This document shows positions 1 through 4,962 of a DNA stretch of 7,127 nucleotides, in pieces; positions within the stretch are counted from its first letter, which is position 1; the number at the start of each line of letters is the position of its first letter. Both the position numbers and the translations under genes were made by a program. The notes under the pieces were generated by a model that saw nothing but the letters and a program-made list of their open reading frames with translations, had not been told where the DNA came from and searched no databases. The DNA comes from Rhodospirillales bacterium (GTDB taxonomy: Bacteria > Pseudomonadota > Alphaproteobacteria > Acetobacterales > Acetobacteraceae), in NCBI GenBank assembly GCA_018971905.1, contig JAGWZS010000092.1, positions 1 through 7,127 of the forward strand, read 5' to 3'.

Positions 1-89
1 GGCTCGCGCTTGGGCAGCTCCCCGCGCATGGGGAACTCCGTGCGCGGCAGAAACACGGTGGATTTATAATCGGTCAGCGAATCACTCAT
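1..89 (-). CDS. ileS: Isoleucyl-tRNA synthetase, N-terminal fragment (cut by window edge)
   Basis: IleS charges tRNA-Ile with isoleucine in the cytoplasm. Only the first 29 codons lie in the window, and the gene runs off the left edge. The visible protein begins MSDSLTDYKSTVFLPRTEFP and continues with MRGELPKRE. The pattern of YK, a short spacer, LP-x-T-x-FPMRG and LPKREP is the conserved N-terminus of bacterial IleS, upstream of the HIGH motif, which is outside the window. The gene follows ribF on the same strand, as in many proteobacteria where the order is ribF-ileS-lspA. The gap to ribF is 99 bp, so ileS may have a promoter of its own. Only a weak Shine-Dalgarno-like stretch precedes the ATG. 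The identification rests on a short stretch, but the motif and the neighbour agree. Confidence 0.85.
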   Translation of the reverse strand, partial: MSDSLTDYKSTVFLPRTEFPMRGELPKRE

Positions 90-152
90 GGGAAACCATC
101 ACCAGGCGGTGGAAATTGACGCGGCAAAAACCCGTTTCAGGCCCGGGCAGGC

Positions 153-181
153 GATATAATTCGTGCGGAATAGCCGGTCAT
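153..181 (-). promoter_or_regulatory. Possible sigma-70-type promoter for ileS
   Basis: In the ribF-ileS spacer, read on the minus strand, ATGACC (positions 176-181) is followed after exactly 17 bp by TATATC (153-158). Each hexamer matches four of six consensus bases (TTGACA and TATAAT). It would start transcription about 55-60 bases before the ileS ATG. The 99-bp gap between two usually linked genes makes a local promoter plausible. A match of this quality can also arise by chance, and nothing else supports it. Confidence 0.2.
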
Positions 182-188
182 GGCGCAT

Positions 189-1124
189 TTATGCGGCCCC
201 TCCCGGCAGAGCGTCAAGCATCTGGCGGGCATGGGCGGCATCCCGGGCAATCTGTGCCTTCAGCAGATCAAAGGAGGCGAATTTCTGCTCCTCGCGGAGA
301 AAATGGCGCAGCTGCACGGAAAGCTCCTGGCCATAGAGATCACCTTCAAAGTCGAAAAAATACACTTCCAGCCGAAGCTCCGTGCCGCCCACCGTGGGGC
401 GGGAGCCGATATTCGCAACCCCCTGCACCAACTTGGCCCCTATCTTGGCGGTCACGGCATAAACCCCGCGCTGCGGCTCCAAATGCCGCCCAAGCTGGAT
501 ATTGGCGGTGGGAAACCCAATGGTACGGCCCTTTGCGTCGCCATGCACCACCTCTCCGCGTATGGAACAAGGCCGCCCCAGCAGCGCCGCCGCGCGCTCC
601 GGGTAGCCATCCTGCAACAGGCGGCGGATGCGAGACGAGGAAACCGGCCCCTGCGCATCCGCAACCGGCGGCACAATGGAAAGCCCAATGCCCAGCGTCT
701 CCGCCCGCGCGGCCAGAAACGCCACATCTCCTCCGCGCCGGTGGCCGTAGGCAAAATCCGCCCCGCAGGCGAGATGCACGGCACCAATGCCCTTGAACAA
801 AATTTCCTGTACGAAGAATTCCGCCGAAAGATGCGAGAATTCGGTGTTGAACGGCAGCTGGTAGAGAATCTCCACCCCCAGCGCCTCCAGCGCCGCCGCG
901 CGCTCTGCCGCCAGGGTCAGCCGGAAGGGCGGGTCCTGCGGGCGGAAATATTCACGCGGATGCGGCTCGAACGTGAGCACCGCGCGCGGTGCATCTGGCC
1001 TGGCGGCATGGGCAGCGCGCAGCACCGCCGCGTGGCCGGTGTGCACCCCATCAAAATTCCCCAAAGCCACGCTGGCGCCGCGTGCGCCGGGCGGCAGGGC
1101 CCGCCAGTCAGAATAAATCTTCAT
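189..1124 (-). CDS. ribF: Bifunctional riboflavin kinase / FAD synthetase RibF
   Basis: RibF phosphorylates riboflavin to FMN with ATP and then adenylylates FMN to FAD in the cytoplasm. The protein has 311 residues, the normal bacterial length (E. coli RibF is 313). The N-terminal FAD-synthetase domain of the nucleotidyltransferase fold shows GNFDGVHTGH at 22-31 (the HxGH signature), FEPHP at 52-56, CGADFAYGHRRGGD at 120-133 and VSSSRIR at 161-167. The C-terminal riboflavin-kinase domain shows GDAKGRTIGFPTAN at 195-208 (the nucleotide-binding G-x-x-x-GFPTAN loop), GVANIGSRPTVGG at 235-247 and LEVYFFDFEGDLYG from 252, with E253 the likely catalytic base. All key residues are present. The ATG at 1124 is the only usable start: an in-frame stop lies just upstream. 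GGAGG precedes it (minus strand, positions 1138-1142) at a rather long 13-base spacing. ileS follows downstream, and an unrelated gene diverges upstream. Confidence 0.97.
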   Translation of the reverse strand: MKIYSDWRALPPGARGASVALGNFDGVHTGHAAVLRAAHAARPDAPRAVLTFEPHPREYFRPQDPPFRLTLAAERAAALEALGVEILYQLPFNTEFSHLSAEFFVQEILFKGIGAVHLACGADFAYGHRRGGDVAFLAARAETLGIGLSIVPPVADAQGPVSSSRIRRLLQDGYPERAAALLGRPCSIRGEVVHGDAKGRTIGFPTANIQLGRHLEPQRGVYAVTAKIGAKLVQGVANIGSRPTVGGTELRLEVYFFDFEGDLYGQELSVQLRHFLREEQKFASFDLLKAQIARDAAHARQMLDALPGGAA

Positions 1125-1195
1125 ACCGCTGCTAAAGCCTCCACACTTGGCCTCTGGTCAAGGGTGCGGCACAACAAGCAAGAAAACAAATCCCA

Positions 1196-1201
1196 AGGGA
1201 G
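1196..1201 (+). promoter_or_regulatory. Ribosome binding site that fixes the start of the DUF2125-like gene
   Basis: AGGGAG ends eight bases before the ATG at 1210. The same frame is open further upstream to a TTG at 1147, which would add 21 residues. Those extra residues are polar, and the TTG has no comparable site, whereas starting at 1210 places a membrane anchor directly at the N-terminus. The shorter start is therefore preferred. Confidence 0.7.
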
Positions 1202-1209
1202 AATTGCCG

Positions 1210-2385
1210 ATGCGGGGTTTCACGAAGGGCCTTGCTGGACTCGCCGTCTTAACCATTTTGGCCTGGCTGGGCCTTTGGCTTTATGCCGAAATGCGGCTGA
1301 AGCAGCTTGTCGCGGCCGAAATCAGCCGGGCCAATGCCTCCGGCACGGTGCAGATCAGCTATGACGCGCTCACCACCAGCGATTCGCCGCTTGTTGCCAG
1401 CGTGACCCTGGCCAACCCCAGCTGGACATCCCAGCCCACCCCCGGCGGCCCAACGGTAAGCCTGCGCGCCGCCAGCGTCGGTGCGCATATCGACCTGCTG
1501 GCCCCCCTGCTTTTGCATGTGGACATGCCGCTGAGCATCACCATCACCACGCCGGAAGCCTCTGGCGCGCTCACCTTCGCGGTGGCTGATATTACTGAAA
1601 ATCTCTCGCCTTCGCTGTGGACCGGCAATACCAGCAACCCCATCACCGGCGGCGATGCGCACTTCGACGGCATCAACCTACTGGCCAGCAACGGCAGCCT
1701 GCAGGTGGCGCAAATCGACAGCCTTACCCTGCACGAGCTGCTGGACGCCACAGCCGGCCCAGGCGGCACAGCCATGTCGCTCACGGAAACGATGAACCAT
1801 TTCCAGATCTCGCCCATCATCTCGCGGCTCATCAACCTGCCCTTCCACGGGCAAATCGCCTATCTCGGCTTTTCAATGCGGCTTTCCGGCCCGCTGGACT
1901 GGCAAAGCATGGCCCGGGGCATCGCAGCCCTGCCCCAGGGTGATGCGCGCGTGCACTTCATGCTGCAAAGCCTGCACCAATGGGCGCTGGCGGGTGGCAG
2001 CGGGCAAGCCAGCCTCTCCGCCAGCCTCGGCCCCAGCCAGTTTGCTGCCGCCGGCGGGATCAAATTCAACAATCAGGGCCAGCCATCCGGCACCGCCGCG
2101 TTTAGCGCCACCCATCTGGACGCCTTCACCGACGCCATCACCAGCGCCTATCCCGCCCTGCAAAATGGGGTAAGCCAATTTGAGGCGCGGTTCTCGCCCT
2201 ATCTCTCCACCACCGATACCGGCGGACAGACCCTGACCATGAACACGGTCTATGGCCCGAACGGCATCGTTGTGAACGGCAGCAAAACAGGAAGCCTGCC
2301 GCCGCTGGACTGGAACAATCTGCTAAACCCGCCGCCCGCGCCGCCCACGGCACCGGGTGACGGCTCAGGCGCGGCAACGCCATAA
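1210..2385 (+). CDS. Membrane-anchored envelope protein resembling the DUF2125/AsmA-like group
   Basis: The function is unknown. The 391-residue protein starts with a short basic stretch (MRGFTK) and one hydrophobic segment at about 8-26, an uncleaved signal anchor or signal peptide, so the rest probably lies in the periplasm. The body is rich in small and polar residues with alternating hydrophobic positions, which suggests beta structure. It has the layout I associate with alphaproteobacterial DUF2125 proteins: an anchor, then a YDALTTSDSPLVASVTLANP-type block near 50-70, then an AHIDLLAPLLLHVDMPL-type block near 95-112, then a long repetitive beta-rich region with phrases such as FSMRLSGPLDW. 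The last 20 residues are rich in proline, alanine and glycine and are probably disordered. The gene is monocistronic as seen: it diverges from ribF and ends at a terminator shared with mlaC. The family call is by resemblance. The gene model is secure. Confidence 0.8.
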   Translation: MRGFTKGLAGLAVLTILAWLGLWLYAEMRLKQLVAAEISRANASGTVQISYDALTTSDSPLVASVTLANPSWTSQPTPGGPTVSLRAASVGAHIDLLAPLLLHVDMPLSITITTPEASGALTFAVADITENLSPSLWTGNTSNPITGGDAHFDGINLLASNGSLQVAQIDSLTLHELLDATAGPGGTAMSLTETMNHFQISPIISRLINLPFHGQIAYLGFSMRLSGPLDWQSMARGIAALPQGDARVHFMLQSLHQWALAGGSGQASLSASLGPSQFAAAGGIKFNNQGQPSGTAAFSATHLDAFTDAITSAYPALQNGVSQFEARFSPYLSTTDTGGQTLTMNTVYGPNGIVVNGSKTGSLPPLDWNNLLNPPPAPPTAPGDGSGAATP

Positions 2386-2411
2386 AAAAGGGGGCCAACC
2401 GGCCCCCTTTT
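2386..2411. terminator. Shared bidirectional intrinsic terminator
   Basis: A perfect 11-bp inverted repeat (AAAAGGGGGCC, loop AACC, GGCCCCCTTTT) lies between two convergent genes. It begins at the base after the TAA of the plus-strand gene and ends 14 bases before the mlaC stop codon. The GC-rich core flanked by A and T tracts is a classic rho-independent terminator in both directions. The T tract is longer on the minus strand (six T, from the A run at 2384-2389) than on the plus strand (four T), so it may be stronger for mlaC. Confidence 0.92.
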
Positions 2412-2425
2412 CATATTCCGGCACT

Positions 2426-3043
2426 TTATTGGGCCGCGGAGATCTTCGAGATCTGGTTCTGCATGGCGTTGAGCAGTGCGGAAACCTGGCCACCATTATC
2501 GGTGATCACCCCGGCATAATCATTGCGCGTGGTGATGCGCAGGGACGTGCCCGCCACAATCACGTCGATAATCTTCGGCTGCCCGGCATCATCCTCCACC
2601 ACCCAGCCAACATCGGCGGGCGCCTTGCCGGGGGTGGTGATGGTGGTGTCCACCAGCACGTCATCGCCCTGCGGGGTAGCGCTGTTCACGTTGAAAGTAA
2701 CGCCCTGATAAGCCTTGATCTGATAGGTGATGTTGTAGCTCAGGAGCTGATGGAACAACCCCTGAAACTGCTGCTTCTGCGCCGGGGTTGCCACATTGTT
2801 ATAGCGGCCCAGCACATAGTCTCCCACCTGGTCCACGGCGACGATCTGATTAACCAGATCCCGCAATTGCCCGGCTTTCTGGCCTTCTGAGCCGCCGCCA
2901 TTCACAATGGCGACCAGCTTGTCGCCAGACTGGGTGATGAAGTCCTTGGCCTGATCAGGTGTTAACGCCTGCGCGGCGCCGACCATGGCGGCCAGCAGAG
3001 GGGCCGAGGCAATGGCACTTAATATAATACGGCGGAAATGCAT
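2426..3043 (-). CDS. mlaC: MlaC: periplasmic phospholipid-binding protein of the Mla pathway
   Basis: MlaC (Tol_Tol_Ttg2/MlaC family) shuttles phospholipid through the periplasm between the outer-membrane MlaA complex and the inner-membrane MlaFEDB transporter, helping keep the outer leaflet asymmetric. The protein has 205 residues, close to the usual size (about 210). It has a clear Sec signal peptide: MHFRRI, a hydrophobic core, then AQA at 24-26 as the likely cleavage site. The mature part shows VDQVGDYVLGRYNN at 70-83 and TPAQKQQFQGLF at 86-97, matching the family's block of aromatic-LGRY-x-x-ATP-x-Q-x-x-x-F, followed by beta segments with VDTTI and VGWVVEDDAGQPKIIDVIVAG. An open frame extends 55 codons upstream, but that stretch overlaps mlaA and has no signal-like character, and AAAGGA sits six bases before the ATG at 3043. 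The gene is ten bases downstream of mlaA and surely co-transcribed with it. The shared hairpin ends the unit. Confidence 0.93.
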   Translation of the reverse strand: MHFRRIILSAIASAPLLAAMVGAAQALTPDQAKDFITQSGDKLVAIVNGGGSEGQKAGQLRDLVNQIVAVDQVGDYVLGRYNNVATPAQKQQFQGLFHQLLSYNITYQIKAYQGVTFNVNSATPQGDDVLVDTTITTPGKAPADVGWVVEDDAGQPKIIDVIVAGTSLRITTRNDYAGVITDNGGQVSALLNAMQNQISKISAAQ

Positions 3044-3049
3044 GGTTTT

Positions 3050-3055
3050 TCCTTT
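3050..3055 (-). promoter_or_regulatory. mlaC ribosome binding site overlapping the mlaA stop codon
   Basis: On the minus strand the sequence CCTTAAAGGAAAAACCATG contains the mlaA TAA (3054-3056) directly followed by the mlaC Shine-Dalgarno AAAGGA, which shares two bases with the stop codon, then a six-base spacer and the mlaC ATG. A ribosome finishing mlaA would sit over the mlaC binding site, the usual layout for translational coupling. This sets the mlaC start at 3043. Confidence 0.8.
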
Positions 3056-3854
3056 AAGGCTTACTGGGCTGGCTGTACCAATCTGGCCAGGTCCGGTTGT
3101 CACGTTGCTGAATCTGCTGCAATTGTGAGGCACGAGATTGGCGATAAAGGCTCCGGAATGTGGCATAAGGGTCCAGCGCCGTGGCCTTAATCTGGTCAAT
3201 CGGCCCAATCAGCTCAGCGCGGGTGTTCACAAGGTGCAGCCCCGTTTCTGAATAGCCAAAAGCGCTCAGCGCCCCGCTGGCGGGCGCTGCCTCCATCGGC
3301 GTGGCAAACCATTCCACCGGCAGGTTCCACACATCGCGGGCGCTTGAGGGGCCAAACACGGGCAGGTAGAGATACGGCCCGGCAGGCACGCCCCAGGTGG
3401 CGAGCGTCTGGCCGAAATCGGTATCCGTCTCAGGGTAGCCCATGGCGGAGGCCGGATCGAAGATGCCGCCAATGCCAACGGTGGAATTCACCAGGAACCG
3501 CACCAGGGACGTACCCGCATCTCTCGGGTACCCCTCGGCCATGAAATTCAGCATCCGCGCCGGCTCATCGATATTGGAGGCAAAATCCCCCACATGATTG
3601 CGGATGCCCTGGGTGGTGATGTGCACATACCCCTCGGCGACCGGTTTCATGAAATAGGTGTCGAGCTTGTCGTTCACGGTGTAGAAAACCCGATTGGTGG
3701 GCTCCAGCGGGTCGTTGAGCTGCTGATACGCCTGATAATCCGCCGTATCGGACTTGGGCGGCGGCGTGGCACAGCCAGCCAGGGCCGTAGCCAGGGCGAG
3801 GCCCGGAACAGTCAAGGCCGCGCTTCTCATGAGGCGGCGTTTCAGCATCGTCAT
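3054..3854 (-). CDS. mlaA: MlaA/VacJ: outer-membrane lipoprotein of the Mla phospholipid pathway
   Basis: MlaA forms a ring-shaped pore in the inner leaflet of the outer membrane and extracts phospholipid that has strayed to the outer leaflet, handing it to MlaC. Counting from the chosen start, the protein has 266 residues. A basic N-terminus and hydrophobic stretch lead to the lipobox LAGC at 25-28, so C28 is the lipidated residue. The VacJ/MlaA hallmarks follow: NDPLEPTNRVFYTVND from 47, RFLVNSTVGIGGIFDPASAMG from 119, and DFGQTLATWGVPAGPYLYLP from 146, then VFGPSSARD. Nothing is missing. The frame opens with three consecutive ATGs (3860, 3857, 3854). The AGGAG at 3862-3866 is 1, 4 and 7 bases from them, so the third is the best fit. 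Starting at the first would add only two residues. It is the first gene of an mlaA-mlaC operon and diverges from metF. E. coli, in contrast, keeps mlaA apart from mlaFEDCB. Confidence 0.95.
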   Translation of the reverse strand: MTMLKRRLMRSAALTVPGLALATALAGCATPPPKSDTADYQAYQQLNDPLEPTNRVFYTVNDKLDTYFMKPVAEGYVHITTQGIRNHVGDFASNIDEPARMLNFMAEGYPRDAGTSLVRFLVNSTVGIGGIFDPASAMGYPETDTDFGQTLATWGVPAGPYLYLPVFGPSSARDVWNLPVEWFATPMEAAPASGALSAFGYSETGLHLVNTRAELIGPIDQIKATALDPYATFRSLYRQSRASQLQQIQQRDNRTWPDWYSQPSKP

Positions 3855-3861
3855 CATCATT

Positions 3862-3866
3862 CTCCT
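3862..3866 (-). promoter_or_regulatory. mlaA ribosome binding site
   Basis: Read on the minus strand, TCAGGAGA lies immediately before ATG ATG ATG ACG ATG. AGGAG is a strong Shine-Dalgarno core. Its spacing to the successive ATGs is 1, 4, 7 and (after the ACG) 13 bases. Only the 7-base spacing is in the usual optimum, which is why the start at 3854 was chosen. Confidence 0.7.
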
Positions 3867-3900
3867 GACTTCCAGGCCAGCCCACGCGGCGGCACATCCA

Positions 3901-3929
3901 AAATGTGTGCGTCATTGCCGTTCCGTCAA
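3901..3929 (-). promoter_or_regulatory. Possible promoter for the mlaA-mlaC operon
   Basis: In the divergent spacer between mlaA and metF, TTGACG (minus strand, 3924-3929) is a five-of-six match to the -35 consensus. At a 17-18-bp spacing the -10 region reads ACATTT or CATTTT, a poor match to TATAAT. Position and direction fit a promoter for mlaA, and weak -10 boxes are common in alphaproteobacteria, but this remains a guess. I found no convincing pair of hexamers for metF in the same spacer. Confidence 0.28.
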
Positions 3930-4023
3930 CTAGGCGGCCCAAGCTTCATTCTGCCTGTGGCCTCCTTGCCACTTGCTTAAACCCGCCCAGCCTGCCACCT
4001 AACCCCTCCACGGAGCTTGCAAC

Positions 4024-4962
4024 ATGACACATTCCCCTGTCCGACACACGCTGGAACGCTGGGCCGCGGGCGAGCGCATTGCCCCCCTGCCCGCGCGTGA
4101 GGGTGCGGAACCACCGGCCATCTCCTTCGAGTTCTTCCCGCCCAAGACCGAGGCACTGGAAACCCAACTCTGGCATTGCGTCGAGCGGCTGGCAACGCTG
4201 CGCCCGGCTTTCGTCTCCGTCACCTACGGCGCGGGCGGCTCCACGCAGGAGCGCACCCACGCCACCGTGCTGCGCATCGTGAAGGAAACCACCCTCACCC
4301 CGGCGGCGCACCTCACGTGCGTGGGCGCCACCAAGCAAGAGGTGAACGAGGTGGCGGAGCGCTACTGGCAGGCCGGGGTGAAGCATATCGTGGCCCTGCG
4401 CGGAGACATGCCGGGCGGCGTAGCCTATCAACCGCATCCGGGTGGTTACGCCTTCGCTGCGGATCTGGTGGACGGCTTGAAGAAGGTAGCAGATTTCGAG
4501 ATTTCCGTGGCCGCCTATCCAGAAACCCACCCCCAGGCCGCAAGCCCCGAAGCTGACCTCGATAATCTGAAGCGCAAGCTGGATGCCGGGGCCACCCGCG
4601 CCATCACCCAGGTGTTCTTCGACAATGCCATTTTCCTGCGCTTTCTGGACCGTGCCTTGGCGGCAGGCATCAAGGCACCCATCGTGCCCGGCATTCTGCC
4701 CGTCACCAACTTCAACCAGATGAAGAAATTCTCCGAGGCTTGCGGCACCTCCGTGCCCAGCTGGATGGCTGGTATGTTTGAAGGGCTGGACGACGACGTG
4801 GAAACCCGCCGCATGGTGGCCGCCGCGGTGGCGGCGGAACAGGTGCGGCTGCTCCAGGCCAATGGCATCGATGAGTTCCATTTCTACACCCTCAACCGCC
4901 CGGACCTCACCTACGCCATCGCGCGTATTCTTGGCGTGAAGCCAGAGGCCCCCGCCGCTTGA
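4024..4962 (+). CDS. metF: 5,10-methylenetetrahydrofolate reductase MetF
   Basis: MetF is a FAD-dependent TIM-barrel enzyme that reduces 5,10-methylene-THF to 5-methyl-THF with NADH, supplying the methyl group for methionine synthesis. The 312-residue protein carries the full bacterial motif set: SFEFFPPK at 34-41 with the catalytic glutamate E36 (E28 in E. coli), VTYGAGGST at 66-74, HLTCVGAT at 96-103, ALRGD at 124-128 with D128 matching E. coli D120 near the flavin, AAYPETHP at 163-170, AITQVFFD at 193-200 with the folate-contacting Q196, PGILPV at 222-227 and HFYTLNR at 286-292. The N-terminus is 8 residues longer than in E. coli. CGGAG at 4011-4015, eight bases upstream, supports the ATG. 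The gene diverges from mlaA, and its TGA overlaps the TTG start of the helicase gene. I recognised no SAM or SAH riboswitch in the leader by eye. Confidence 0.97.
   Translation: MTHSPVRHTLERWAAGERIAPLPAREGAEPPAISFEFFPPKTEALETQLWHCVERLATLRPAFVSVTYGAGGSTQERTHATVLRIVKETTLTPAAHLTCVGATKQEVNEVAERYWQAGVKHIVALRGDMPGGVAYQPHPGGYAFAADLVDGLKKVADFEISVAAYPETHPQAASPEADLDNLKRKLDAGATRAITQVFFDNAIFLRFLDRALAAGIKAPIVPGILPVTNFNQMKKFSEACGTSVPSWMAGMFEGLDDDVETRRMVAAAVAAEQVRLLQANGIDEFHFYTLNRPDLTYAIARILGVKPEAPAA
4944..4948 (+). promoter_or_regulatory. Ribosome binding site supporting the TTG start of uvrD
   Basis: AGAGG lies inside the last codons of metF, ten bases before the TTG at 4959. It is the only Shine-Dalgarno-like sequence close to a usable start for the helicase. 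The next in-frame ATG lies well beyond the Walker A motif and cannot be the true start. Confidence 0.5.

Noticed and set aside
155..160. Perfect TATAAT on the plus strand between ileS and ribF
   Set aside because: No -35 hexamer lies at 16-18 bp upstream, and a transcript from here would run antisense through ribF. The same bases read on the minus strand contribute to the candidate ileS promoter instead.
1133..1161. TTGACC with a GCTTTA at 17 bp as a ribF promoter (minus strand)
   Set aside because: The -10 match is poor, and transcription would start after the only Shine-Dalgarno sequence, giving a nearly leaderless message. The real promoter is probably further upstream or different.
1147..1175. 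TTGGCC with a CACAAC at 17 bp as a plus-strand promoter for the DUF2125-like gene
   Set aside because: The -35 matches only four of six and the -10 three of six bases. The position is plausible, but the match is too weak to annotate.
1147..1209. Upstream TTG start for the DUF2125-like gene, adding 21 residues
   Set aside because: There is no ribosome site at the TTG, and the added residues are polar and would sit ahead of the membrane anchor. AGGGAG at 1196-1201 clearly serves the ATG at 1210.
180..1364. Long open frame of 394 codons on the plus strand opposite ribF
   Set aside because: It is antisense to a complete RibF with every catalytic motif, runs on into the next gene in the wrong frame, has a composition rich in arginine, alanine and proline without domains, and no ribosome site. 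It is a by-product of GC-rich codon use.
3044..3208. Longer mlaC start 55 codons upstream
   Set aside because: This stretch overlaps the end of mlaA and lacks signal-peptide character. The ATG at 3043 has a good ribosome site and begins a clean Sec signal peptide.
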